A stretch of 64,000 nt of DNA, taken from Argyresthia goedartella. Lineage: Eukaryota > Arthropoda > Insecta > Lepidoptera > Argyresthiidae. Below the pieces are notes generated by a model. It was not told where the DNA came from. It searched no databases and saw only the letters and a program-made list of their open reading frames with translations. The translations under genes were made by a program, and so were the position numbers. Location: contig OX463816.1 of the NCBI GenBank assembly GCA_949825045.1, positions 19,603,243-19,667,242 of the forward strand. The letters run 5' to 3'. Of the stretch, positions 33,137-43,714 are shown piece by piece (the stretch's first letter is position 1; every line of letters starts with the position of its first letter).

Positions 33137-34725
33137 ATCACAGCGGTCAAACAGTTTCATTCCCAATTGCTAGTAAGGATAAGACTGAAGCATATTTTTA
33201 TAGGCTAATTACATTCTATAGACTAGAGACGTAAACGAAACACTTAAATATAAATTTGCCAGTACTAAATTGTAATGAAAAGAACCCAAAAAAATCCATT
33301 CAAACCTCTTCAAAATTATTCAAACAGTATTTATTAAATGTAATGTTATATTATGTTTTTAAATTAAAGAAAGTCAGTGACTTCACCGGTAAATCTAGAT
33401 TTAATGACGAGGCAACATTTGAAATTAGTTAAAGTAGAGTTATCTTGTATGTATGAACAAAAACCTATAACTTTGATAGAAAAATTCATTACTATCTTGA
33501 ATGGACAATGATTTCTGCCTAAAGAAAGGTGATAATGTTTTTAAATCCAACGCTGAGGTAGCTAATGATTTCGAAACATTCTTCACCAATGTACCATTAC
33601 TCACAACAGAGCGTCTAAATTAATCTCCATATGAAGCAGACACTTTATTGAAAAACAACACTAGCGTCAGTAATGTATATTTGAAATTTCATCATGTAGA
33701 TCCCCAGGACATTTTCAAAACGTTGAGATTACTTAACTTAAGTGAAGACCTGTGGGGTATATCAGTCAAAGTCATTGGTTCAGTAATTCTAGTTACTTAG
33801 CCCCACACTTAGCTTATGTATTCAATAAATTTGTCAACGATGGATCTTTTCCAGATGTCATAATACACAGTAAACTGATACCTCTATAGAAGTTGGGAGA
33901 AAAGGGTGATCCTTAAAATTTCAGACCAATATCTGTTCTTCCAGCACTAAGTAAAATATTTGAAAAAAAATTACTTAACCAAATGCTCTTAAAACAACTT
34001 CACGCCAAACAATACGGTTTCACCAGGGGTAAATCGACTACGGATTGCTCTTAGTATATAAAATTGGTGTTCCACAAAGTTCCTTAACAGGCCTTTTCTT
34101 ATTCCTGGTATATATTAACGATCTGCCTTTCATGGTGGAGAAATTGACTGACATAGTATTGTTTGCTGATGATACTTCACTGGTCTTCAAAATTGAAAGA
34201 CAAAAAGAAGATTTTGCTGAAGTTAATGGTGTATTGTCTTTAACATTGAATTGGTTCAGAGTTAATAATTTATTGTAAAACGCTGGTAAATCCAGGTAAA
34301 TCAAATTCTCGCTTCCAAATGTCAGACAAATTGTGACCAGTTTAGTGTTAGACAGCAATACGTTAGAATTAGTAAATGATACAAAGTTTCTTGGAATAAC
34401 CATTAATAGCAAATTGAAGTGGGGACCTGACATAAATAAATTAGCGGGTAAATTAAGTTCTGCGGCTTACGCTATTAAGAACATCAGACAAAACACGGAT
34501 ATGGATACATCTAGGCTAGTATATTTAGTTACTTTCATAGTGTCATGTCCTATGGTATCTTGTTGTTGGGGAAACCAGCGGATATCCAAACTATTTTAAT
34601 TTTACAGAAAAGAGCTATTCGAGAAATTTATTATTAAATATTAACGGACTCTACGCCCCTTTTCTCCCACAGTGGCCCAATGTAGACGAGAGGCAAAAAA
34701 TAGCGTTGTCTACGTATGTGTAATA
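33137..34725 (+). mobile_element. CR1-like LINE, 5'-truncated, decayed
   Basis: Starts at the end of the endonuclease and continues through the linker (KSRFNDEATFE), RT (about 33900-34240, with FADDTS) and C-terminal region (SAAYAIKNIRQNTD) to a 3' end with CTCCCACAGTGGCCCAATG. An internal deletion at about 34048 removes the motif A region. The frames are broken repeatedly. It is the same family as the 5.3-kb element, in the opposite orientation. Confidence 0.75.
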
Positions 34726-35224
34726 AAACCGTTCAAGTGCGAGTAGGACATCGGACCCGCATATGAAGGATTCCATACCATTGTACACAGAAAAATGTAA
34801 AACGACAGTCTTTACATATACTTATTTAATTTTTAATAATAAAATATTGAATACTGGGTTGGACTACATCAAGGCCGTACATCGAAACTTCGAAAAATAG
34901 TTTTGTTTATGTAGTATGTAAGTATCAAACTATGTACATACTCAGGTTAACGAAACTCTTTGCTCATTGAAACCGGAAGTGGATAGAAATTGAGTAACTT
35001 ATTTACAGAAATAAAATCAAATATGAAAAAATAATAATATATAATTCGAATGAGCAATTATTAATCATATAATGACAAATAACTAAGCACAAAACTAAAA
35101 ACAATTAAAAATCTTTTCCGATAAGATCGGGTGAGTCCATTTTTCACCGATAAACAAATAAAACAAAATACCTAAGAAAATGGCCATACCAATAATTTCT
35201 TTCTATGGGTACTTCTTTTAATAC
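34726..35224. other. unassigned AT-rich sequence
   Basis: Nothing recognised. Confidence 0.3.
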
Positions 35225-35402
35225 TTGAAAATCGGTATGTTTCATTATTTGTTGCTGTTGCGGCAACAGAAATGCACATTCTGTGAAAATTTCAGCTATA
35301 TCGGTTGATCCGATAGAGCCCGGTGTCGGACGGACGGGCAGACGGACAGCGGAGGCTTTGTAATAGGGTCCCGTTTGGCACCCTTCGGGTACAGAACCCT
35401 GA
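35225..35402 (-). repeat. (TCCG)n dispersed repeat, minus copy
   Basis: Read in reverse it starts AGGGTTCTGTACCCGAAGGG, continues GGGACCCTATTACAAAGCC, has CGTCCGTCCGACACC and runs on to GAAATTTTCACAGAATG. It is head-to-head with the plus copy at 35493. Confidence 0.7.
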
Positions 35403-35492
35403 AATTCTACAATAATAAAGAATTTGACTTGACTTTACTGATAAAGCTGAATGTTTATTTTGATCTTGCAAAGTAAGTTCCAACTAAAAACT

Positions 35493-35685
35493 TTTAGGAT
35501 TCCGTACTCGAACGCTGCCAAACGGGACCCTATTATTGTACTAAGCCTCCGCTGTCTGTCCGTCCGTCAGCGGACTGTATCTCATAAACCGTAGGTAGAG
35601 AGTTGAAATTTTCACAGAATATATATTTCAGCAAAAAATAATGAACAGCACGAGATTTGATAAATTTAAGGAGATCCCCATAGAA
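35493..35685 (+). repeat. (TCCG)n dispersed repeat, plus copy
   Basis: TTTTAGGATTCCGTACTCG, GGGACCCTATTATTG, CTGTCTGTCCGTCCGTC, ATCTCATAAACCGTAGG and GAAATTTTCACAG follow in the usual order. About 90 bases separate its head from that of the inverted copy. Confidence 0.7.
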
Positions 35686-35756
35686 GAGACGTGCTTTAAC
35701 ACCACCCGCGAAATTATTAAAATATGATCGGAGATTTCGCGGCTTATAACATGTTT

Positions 35757-35925
35757 GTGGTGGCTCAATGGCAGCTATGTCCGCGAGAAACAGCGACATC
35801 ACACATATATAAACATCCAAGATCCCAGATCTTGGATTTTTTTCTTTAACCCCAGCCGGGGATCGAGCCCGGGACCTCTCGCATGGTAGGCAGAGCCACA
35901 ACCGCAGCGCTACAAAGCCCGTAAT
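35757..35925 (-). mobile_element. tRNA-derived SINE, family S1, minus
   Basis: In reverse the head reads GCGCTGCGGTTGTGGCTC with B box GGCTCGATCCCC, then GGCTGGGG and a body with ATGTTTATATATGTGTG. The A box is slightly degraded. A GATCCCAGATCTTGGAT palindrome sits inside. Confidence 0.75.
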
Positions 35926-35959
35926 ATGTTGCCAGAATTGGTAAAAAGCGCCAATTTTG

Positions 35960-36560
35960 ACAATTTATTCTATTATTCCCCATATTTTAATTCCTTTATA
36001 AAGTCCACGCAAACTACTTCGTATGCATCAGCTAGGTTGAATAAATGTACCAAAATCGAGAATGTTTAATTTAAAACCGCTTCGGGCTATTTATCAATGT
36101 GGTTTGGTGAAAAGATTTCATTGCTCTGAATAAATTTAATTGTGTAGGGTACTCAATATTTCAAGTGTACCACGGACGCGCTTTGACGGCAGAATTTTCC
36201 ACTTCCGACCCTTCTGTGTGAATTCTACTAATATTATAATTGTGAAAGTTTGTGTGTGTGTTTATAAGTTTGTTACTCTTTCACGCTAAAACGGCTGGAC
36301 GGATTTGGATGGAATTTGGAATATATATAATATAATCTGTATGTGTGCATTTACTATTATGACATGATTACTGATTTAATTTCAGGCAAAACTTAGATTT
36401 ATACAATAATTCCGCCCAAGTTTTCCAAATGTTTTATTCCCAAAAACATTTACATTTACATACAGGCACATACATTGCTTCTGGCCCCACACCAGGATAC
36501 CCTGTGTCGTGAGTAAGTAAAAACGTATAAGTATGTTGAGGGATGAAGATTGACTGGCAG
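35960..36560 (+). repeat. repeat R5, copy 2
   Basis: Matches 28530-29040 (see there). Copy 2 carries two insertions: the 36200-36350 repeat and a SINE S1 tail stub (about 36447-36525, minus) with TTTACATACAGGCACATAC and GCTTCTGGCCCCACACC. Confidence 0.65.
36205..36345 (+). repeat. lepidopteran 'GTGAAAGTTTGTGTG' repeat
   Basis: CTACTAATATTATAATTGTG, then AAAGTTTGTGTGTGTG, TTACTCTTTCACGC and TAAAACGGCTGGACGGATTT is a very familiar lepidopteran repeat start. The rest is missing. Confidence 0.65.
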
Positions 36561-37459
36561 TAAAAATACTGTTTACCTAGTAACTAGTAAATTTAATATC
36601 AGATATAAACATAGGGTATTAAAAGTCTTCCAACGCCTATCCTACTAAATAACCTCGAAGAAATGTAAAGCCCTAAGATTATAATTGTAATATAATGAAC
36701 TACTTAATACAACGTTGATCTAATTCGTTCCTAATCTACTCGAAGTTTGGATATTTGGTGTGAGGTAACTCCCAAATCAAGATAATGCATTTCAATTCGA
36801 CTAAATTATTCACAGCTTTGCAAATTTATGCTATCGCAAAGTGAATTTTGATACCACTCTAAAGGAGTTGGTGTCGGGACAGTGGATCGATTACCTGTCG
36901 AAGTTTCCCAATAGATAGCTTGGAAACCTTATGAGTTATATCCGAATAGCTATATGTACTATTCGGATAAACTCAAACGGATTCAATAATATTAAGATAA
37001 GTACTATCTACGCTGGTACTTATCACATGAACGAAGTATTTACCACAAAGTGTGTGGTGAACACATGACACAAAGAGTGTGTATGAAAGTAAAGTATTTT
37101 ATTTATAAGAGAATTCACTTACAGACAGAGGAAAAATAAAACATATCACTTTGTAAATAACAAACTGAGGCAGCAATTTTTGACCACATCCCAAAAATAT
37201 AAACGGTATAACTTGAACTATCTGAGAGACGGTCTGTAAACGTTTCCCACAAAATTGAATTACCCACAGAAATATATAGAGAGCTTATGTACAAAGTAGC
37301 CGTTGCTAATAAAACGTAAGAAAGGGGCGACCTTGTTTTTACAAGCTTGTTTTTAATGGTTGTCCACTACACAAACGCGACTCAAAAAAAACGTTTACGT
37401 CGCGTAGCATATAGGTGGTAACTTAACATTTATGGGTACTGCACACACAACTAGTGCCA
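36561..37459. other. unassigned, with one small palindrome
   Basis: An inverted pair at 36932-36975 (TATCCGAATAG against CTATTCGGATA) is the only structure noted. Confidence 0.4.
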
Positions 37460-37489
37460 GAGAAATCTTCATCAATTACTAGAGGAACG

Positions 37490-38010
37490 TGACGACGAAA
37501 ACCCCTATTTGTTTGAGCCCCTTGAGGTTGTTTTTTACGAGTCCTATACATTTATTAATGGATTGGTGACTAGTGTTTGAATTTTGTAATCAGTATGTGG
37601 ACAGTTGAATTCATCAAATAGTCTCTCCGGATTTGGGCTCATTTGGTTGGTTTGGACGAGTCCTAAACATAATATTTGGTGACGAGCCTCTGCTATTGGA
37701 ATCAGGATTTAAACAGTGGAAATCTTCAATTGATTGAGCTAATTTGGGCTGGTTTTGACGTAAACCATAAGCCCATTACTTAAAGATAAGAAAACAATGA
37801 CGAAATCAGAAGGTGGAGGGTGGAAATCATCACCCTTTACTAGAAACCATTTATGAGAATGATTAAACATTAATGAGAATCTGGCAATGGAATAAAAGAA
37901 GGTAGACAAAGGAACTCTTTAATAGTTATTAATAGTTATACGTAATCTCCTCAAGTTTGAGCTAATTTGGGTTGGGATGAATAAATTAATATTTGATAAT
38001 TAAATTAAAT
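37490..38010 (+). repeat. degenerate ~110-130-bp tandem repeat
   Basis: About four diverged units share the order: TTGGGCTAATTTGG, GGTTTGGACGAGTCCTA, a GGTGA block, TTGGAATCAGGATTT, then GTGGAAATCTTCA and a TTACTAG end. Units start near 37505, 37625, 37735 and 37965. Two more units of the same pattern lie 4.9 kb away at 42893-43085. Confidence 0.6.
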
Positions 38011-38147
38011 TTTCAATTTCAAATCAATTCTTATTTCAGATAACAATGATGCATTATTTGTTAGTAACGCACAAAAATTATGGTTAGTAAAGAGCATAAA
38101 ATCAAAACAAAAAACTATTTGTTGCTCGATATAAGCTTGAATAACCG

Positions 38148-39290
38148 ATGTTGGTACATTGGCCAGTCAAAGCTTCTCGAAATCACTCTCAGGATCTCAT
38201 ATGTGCTGTTCCAGGCTCTGCAGACAATCGAAAGAAAGCGCTTCCGCATGATCGCGTAGAAATAACTGTTCGCGCCTCAGCACACATTGTTGACGCACTG
38301 CAGAACGGAGGCAGCCCCAACAACGTCCTAAAGATTAATTATATTGGACTCGCAGGGCATTGAAAGTCTTCAGCTTAGAGCTAAACCATAAACTGCAGGT
38401 GTAGAATGTCTAACAGTAGGACTTAAATAAGTGACTTTCACCTGGGAAGGCAGTTACTCACGTCCAAAGGAGATACTTCGAATCTACAGCCCTTCACGTC
38501 CTCCCGAGTAGTGCTAAGGAGCAACAAATCAACCCAAAAATTTCTAGGTTATCTTTTGAGAACCTGTCCAAGTATAGTGAAATCTATAAAACATGTGACA
38601 TTGGCGACATTAATCTCGTTGTTAGACCGCCATTAATTCAGAATTTTTATGGAATTGACTTTCACCTGTCTCGAACATTAGGCAAACCTACAGGCCAGCA
38701 TATTTACCTCTGACTGCTGCGTCCTGCCCTGCGCTCCCTTTCAATATTAAGATAATCTTTAAGATCTTCCAATACAATGTGACCAAGATATCTAAAAAGG
38801 TTGACTCTTACATGATTAACACCATTTAGAGTGATGGGGGGCAAGTATAGGTATTTAGGGGTCCTAGTACCAGATTGAAATACCATATAGACACTCTTTT
38901 TCACATTCTACCGGAGGCCATGAGTTTCAGCGTATTGTTCACACACAGCTAACATTTTCCTCATTGCACTGACTGAGGGGCGAGCAGAGCCATGTCATCA
39001 GCATAACTTATATTGTTGATGCGTTTTCCGCTAATGTTGCAACCAACATGCATACTACTCAACCCCTCAATCACCTCGTTCATGTAAACATTGAAGAGTG
39101 TTGGAAAATCATAACACGTTAAATCGAAAGCCTTCGAGAGATCAATAAAGCAGGTGTAGACTGGAGTCTGCCTGTCTGTGTAATATCTGGCTACCTTCTT
39201 TAAATTCAAAATCGCAGTTTCGGTGGTTGGGCCGAGACGTAAACCAAACTGCGCCTCATGAGGGTCTGATGACGGATTCCGATCTCTTTA
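38148..39290 (-). mobile_element. decayed non-LTR element, internally deleted
   Basis: On the minus strand the order is: FGLRLGPTTETAIL with FIDLSKAFDL (39150-39280), FPTLFNVYMNEVI with YADDMALL (about 38990-39110), RYLGHIVLEDLKDYLNIERE (38720-38800), and the tail FYTCSLW ... NALRVQYN (38290-38410). The RT motif A region joins directly to motif B/C, so about 100 residues are deleted. Bases 38433-38660 are foreign and bounded by an 11-base direct repeat GACTTTCACCT. Same family as 8037-8690. Confidence 0.65.
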
Positions 39291-39782
39291 ATTGATATTA
39301 GATCGATCCTCTTTCGCCAACTTCAAACTCCTTTATAGGTTCCAACAGTATTTATTCATTTTAGACAATTTTCAGCACAAGATTTCTAATATCTTCGAAT
39401 AGTAATACAATCGGATCGCACAAGTTGCACGTTTTTTTTATATATATATTAAACGGCTTCTACGGCTATGATAGACAGTCGAATCGTATTTACTGTTCAA
39501 TTTGGGATCAAGTTTCTCAACATCTAGTAACAAAGAAGGACACTCCAACAATCTCTAAAACAAATGGCATCGTTTGAAGTATGTAACAAGCTTACTATAG
39601 TGTTTCTATAGCCCCGTCTGCTATTGCAACGGTTTATGCATAGGAAACAGTGAATCGTTCAATATTATCTAAGTATTTACTGCATGCCACAAGAAAAAAT
39701 AAAATGATGATTAATGGACGTGTACTTACATTTTTGTAGGCGTGAAGGGAAATTTTATGTATCCCTTTCGTTATCCCACTTC

Positions 39783-40010
39783 TGAACTATCGACTTTCGC
39801 CAAGTTCAAACTCCTTTATAGTTTCCAACAGTATTTATTCATTTTACACAATTTTCAGCACAAGATTTCTAACATCTTCGAATAGTAATCCAATCGGATC
39901 GCACAAGTTGCACGTTTTGTAGTCGGTGAATCAATGTCGCCATTTTTATAGGCGACCGTCCTTTTGCGCGTATCGTTTACCGGAAGTGCAAAAGGGCGGT
40001 CGAATCTTCA
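39783..40010 (-). mobile_element. LTR of the gag-protease element
   Basis: On the minus strand it starts TGAAGATTCGACCGCCC, has a TATA-like CCTATAAAAATGG (about 39940), an AATAAA near 39833, and ends GATAGTTCA. Four bases later TGGGATAACGAAAGGG resembles a primer-binding site. The gag-protease frame stops only ten bases before it. The assignment as an LTR is by structure; a second complete LTR is not present, only its tail (block A). Confidence 0.55.
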
Positions 40011-40020
40011 AAACTTTACT

Positions 40021-41556
40021 TTAATACTTAATTAAATCATAAAGTATTGTAATATTACCAACAAGTTTTAAAGTTTGGGTAGCCCTTGTTAGTAAGAAAT
40101 CCTTTTGAATAACAATATCTACATCAGAAACATTGCATATAAGTAATGAACTTTTATTCTGTGCTATTATATATTCCCCAGGTAATAGATAATATTTCTG
40201 CCCTTCGGGTCCTCTAATCGTTCCATTTACATAAATTTTGCCCTGAGTTAGCGAATCACATTTAACACAAACAGCACGTAACCCGTTAACGGGAATCGTG
40301 TTCTCATTTTGAGTAACGAGATGAATCTTTGGACTTTGAGGAATCTTTTGGAATATAATTTGATCTGGAGTCTTTGTTATAACAATTTGAGGTTTTTCTG
40401 TAAAGGAGTGACCTAATAAAACTGGATAACTCAACACATAGTCCTCAACTACGTAAATATCAACAATTTCTTCGATATTCTGAACTTTAACACTGGCGAC
40501 GATGAGACCCAAAGGCCTAACAAGATTTGCTCCAATACCTCTCAACATTGGTAACTCTGAATCATTGTCTAGCTTCATGTTCAATAATTTCACCTCACTT
40601 TCTCTCATTAGGGAACATTGACTACCCAAATCCACATGACATCGAAAGGGGATATTATTGATTTGAATGGTCATTATGTATTTTTCACTAGATTTGTCTA
40701 AAATTCTGGGTTCAGAATTATGTAAATTATTTCTTTTATTTACAACGTTAGATCCAGGGTTATCTGTCTCTGATTTATCTACAACACTAAGTTTAGATAT
40801 TTGTTTCTCATTTTTATCTGTTGGACGGTGTTTATTTGTGTTATTACTGTTACTATTGGAAGCGTTATCTACCTTGTTTCTATAACAATTTGATGCCTGA
40901 TGTCCGATCCTATCACAATTCGTGCACTTATTTAGTGGTTTTTCGCATTTAAAGCTAGGGTGTCCTACCTGATTACAATTAAAGCATCGTATGTTTGTGT
41001 TGTTGCCCACGAATCTCAAATTATTTTGCTTTATGTTAGGAGAATCTTTGTCTAATTTAGTCCTTTTTGAATTATCGTTAGATTCTTTAGTGTTATTTAC
41101 TTTAATTTATCTGAAATATTTAAGAACTTGTTCTGGTTCTTTAAATTGAGCCACCTGTGCCCCTAATTTTACGGTACGATCATCTACACCATGCAACAAA
41201 CAATCAACAGCCTGCCTACCGCTTACTCTATATCGGTTTAAGAGATTAATTTTAGCGTCATAATAGTGTTCCAGAGAATCTTCATAACGAACCCTTTTAG
41301 ATAACATCTCTGTGAGAAGTTCTGCGTAATCCTCCCGACATGGAAAATTTTCTATGAGCAGTTTTTTCCATTCGGACCAGGTGTGTGATAAAGAGTTTAG
41401 ACCGCGATACCATGTAGAAGCAAGATCAACCAATTTAGGCAGTGAATAATGAATTGTCTCCCGTTCATCCCAATTATATATCTCGGCACACTCCTCAACC
41501 TTATTTATCCATGTTAAAATGGTTTGCTCCTTGGACATGGGATCGAAGTCAGGCAT
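40021..41556 (-). pseudogene. gag core, zinc knuckles and protease, one nonsense codon
   Basis: This is one minus-strand phase interrupted by a single TAA at 41107. Before the stop is a gag core: WINKVEECAEIYNW, TWYRGL and DSLEHYYDAKINLL. After it come two CCHC knuckles, CFNCNQVGHPSFKC and CTNCDRIGHQASNC, then a retropepsin-like domain with DLGSQCSLM (Leu where Thr is usual), LRGIGAN and LLGHSF. The frame ends without any RT, so the element encodes only particle and protease functions here. It overlaps the upstream basic frame by about 40 bases in another phase. Confidence 0.8.
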
Positions 41557-42155
41557 GACGTTATAACAATAATTTCAACAATAATGTTGAAATTTAATTT
41601 TGGTTTTTCTGAGCTTTTAACATCTTTTATAATAGAGAGGACCTTATCTAAAACTACGTTTGTGTCATTTTCTGAAGGTTTAGAGCGCTTGGATGTTGAA
41701 TGAGCTTTAACCGGCTCACCCGATGAGGTGCTGGAACGCCTCCGTCGTCGCCTATCTCGTTGCTCACGACAACGCCGCCTGCTCTTGCCGCGACGTCGTC
41801 TTTCGTCATAGTCCCTTTCGCTGTCAAATTCCTCTGTAGAAGGTGTCCTTCTTCCCCGTTTCCTCCTTCGTCCTTGAAATCCTTGATCCATCCTACTATC
41901 AATTCCTGACCCTTGACCTCGGGCAGTGTCCGATCCTAGCCCTTGACCTCGGGCAGTGTCCGGTCCTAGCCCTTGACCTCGGGCATTGTCTAGTTCTAGC
42001 CCTTGACCTCGGGCAGAATCCGGTCCTAGCCCTTCACCTCGGGCAGAATCTGGTCCTAGCCCTTCACCTCGGGCATTATCTATTCCTGGCCCTTGACCTC
42101 GGGCATCGTCCATTCCTGGCCCTTGACCTCGGGCATCGTCCTTATCCATTACCAT
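41514..42155 (-). pseudogene. gag N-terminal region with 10-residue repeats
   Basis: Starting close to the leader (ATG near 42149), the frame encodes about eight tandem 10-residue units of the pattern ARGQGLGPD-S/T, then a very basic Arg-rich part (GRRRKRGRRTP and RRRRRRSST) and a short Lys-rich linker. It runs out of phase near 41560, inside an imperfect ATTATTGTTGAA duplication, where the gag core begins in another phase. The basic region suggests nucleic-acid binding. Confidence 0.7.
41905..42145 (-). repeat. 30-bp coding minisatellite
   Basis: Eight units of 30 bases (CTTGACCTCGGGCA... on the plus strand) encode the 10-residue gag repeat. The units stay in frame. Confidence 0.9.
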
Positions 42156-42280
42156 TTTTGTAGGCGTGAAGGGAAATTTTATGTATCCCTTTCGTTATCC
42201 CGTCTTCTGAACTGCACGTTAGTTCAGAAGACGGGATAACGAAAGGGATACATAAAATTTCCCTTCACGCCTACAAAAAT
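42154..42280. repeat. perfect 60-bp-arm palindrome at a leader-leader junction
   Basis: Arms 42154-42213 and 42221-42280 are perfect inverted repeats around GCACGTT. Each arm holds the last ten bases of the LTR region (AGTTCAGAAG), the primer-site-like ACGGGATAACGAAAGG, and the leader ending CCTACAAAAAT. One arm leads to gag, the other to GTAAGT. Confidence 0.95.
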
Positions 42281-42892
42281 GTAAGTACACGTCCATTAAT
42301 CATCATTTAATTTTTCTTGTGGCATGCAGTAAACACTTAGATAATATTAAACGATTCACTGTTTCCTATGCATAAACCGTTGCAATAGCAGACGGGGCTA
42401 TAGAAACACTATAGTAAGCTTGTTACTTCAAACGATGCCATTTGTTTTAGAGATTGTTGGAGTGTCCTTCTTTGTTACTAGATGTTGAGAAACTTGATCC
42501 CAAATTGAACAGTAAATACGATTCGACTGTCTATCATAGCCGTAGAAGCCGTTTAAAATATATATATAAAAAAAAATTAGGTTATAATACCCACATATAT
42601 TTTTTTTGAGAATTTGGACCTTTCAACTCTTATTTATTGTAGATATTATATAAGTGTTGGGCGTCCAAGGGGGTCAAAAATTTGCTTATTTTTTGGCTAG
42701 GACTTGCGGTTTTTGAGATATGAACGTTTTAAATTATTTATATTTTTTTTATATTGGACAAAACGTGCAACTTGTGCGATCCGATTGTATTACTATTCGA
42801 AGATGTTAGAAATCTTGTGCTGAAAATTGTGTAAAATGAATAAATACTGTTGGAAACTATAAAGGAGTTTGAACTTGGCGAAAGTCGATAGT

Positions 42893-43085
42893 TCGCCAAG
42901 TTTGGGCTAATTTAAGTTTCGTTTGCACCAGTCCTATACAAAGATGAGAATCTGGTGATAGAGTCAAAAGGTGAAAAGAGGAAATCTTTAACAGTTTATT
43001 TTTATTGATTGGTGATGAGAATCTGATGTTGGAATCTGGAGTTGGAAAGTGGACATCTTCACCCATTACCTAGAAAACCCTTTCC
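42893..43085 (+). repeat. degenerate ~110-130-bp tandem repeat, second block
   Basis: Two units follow the pattern at 37490-38010 (CCAAGTTTGGGCTAATTT, AGTCCTATAC, GATGAGAATCTG, TTGGAATCTGGAGTTGG, GTGGACATCTTCACCC). Confidence 0.6.
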
Positions 43086-43183
43086 GTCTTACCACAAAAA
43101 ATAATAGAAACACAGTTTTATCACTTGTTTAGCTAAATTATCATTTATCAGTTAACAAATGTTAAGCAAGCTATTAAATTTCG

Positions 43184-43597
43184 TTGACACAAAAAGCGTT
43201 TAGTGAGTATCTTACTAAAGAACAGCTATATAATTCAGTTGATTTCGTTCGTTCATCTAAATGGTTCATCGCTACTGCAAGTGCTGCAGACGTCGAAGGA
43301 GACAATCAAGCTAAGTCTACACTTATCCTTATAATCGCTCCATCGGAACTGGGGGAAATTAAACAATGCAAAACGGCTAAAGACATTAGGGACAAACTAA
43401 GAGAAATATACGCAAGCAAAGGTCCAGCCGTAAGGCGTAAGGCAGAAGAAAGCGAGGCTCGATACCACACCCAAATGGAACCAAGGAGTTCTCAAGCTCT
43501 TCAAGCTGCTCACTACGCCAAAACGCAAAGTATGCAAGAACAAAAACGTGTACTTCAAGAACAGCTCTCACAAAATTTGCACAGGCTGCTGGTCTAA
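43184..43597 (+). pseudogene. copia gag remnant
   Basis: The frame contains SSKWFIATASAADVEGDN, KSTLILIIAPSEL and AKDIRDKLREIYASKGPA, the copia-type gag (UBN2-like) core. After KGPA the usual next segment is missing and the text jumps to an EES/EAR block, so part of gag is deleted. The first ATG is uncertain; upstream bases still read weakly as gag. Gag forms the particle that encloses the element RNA. Confidence 0.7.
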
Positions 43598-43714
43598 ACA
43601 AAACAAAAACAAGAAGACGAAGAAGGTGACATCACAAAATGAAACGTCAAACCATGACGAAGAAGACTGTCTACTCAACGTTCAATCTACACTTACTACC
43701 AACAGTAACTAAGT

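Larger units (their letters stand above)
39311..42892. mobile_element. inverted (head-to-head) gypsy-like block
   Basis: Two leader regions of one LTR element face away from each other around 42214-42220. Minus strand from there: leader, gag-protease (42155-40021), a 228-base LTR with TG...CA ends (40010-39783), a second leader (39782-39734), block B (39733-39440) and the LTR tail A (39437-39311). Plus strand: leader (42221-42280), block B (42281-42560), about 200 further bases, then A (42766-42890). A also lies within the LTR. No RT or integrase is present. Right and left outer ends are both A, inverted. See the entries inside. Confidence 0.7.

Noticed and set aside
36932..36975. small palindrome as a transposon end or terminator
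   Set aside because: A single short imperfect hairpin with no second copy or coding context.
41905..42145. CRISPR-like array (30-bp direct repeats)
   Set aside because: The repeats are contiguous with no spacers and encode a gag repeat; the window is eukaryotic.
41843..42163. 106-codon plus-strand frame of repeated LALDLG units
   Set aside because: It is the antisense shadow of the gag 30-bp minisatellite; a 30-base period keeps all frames open.
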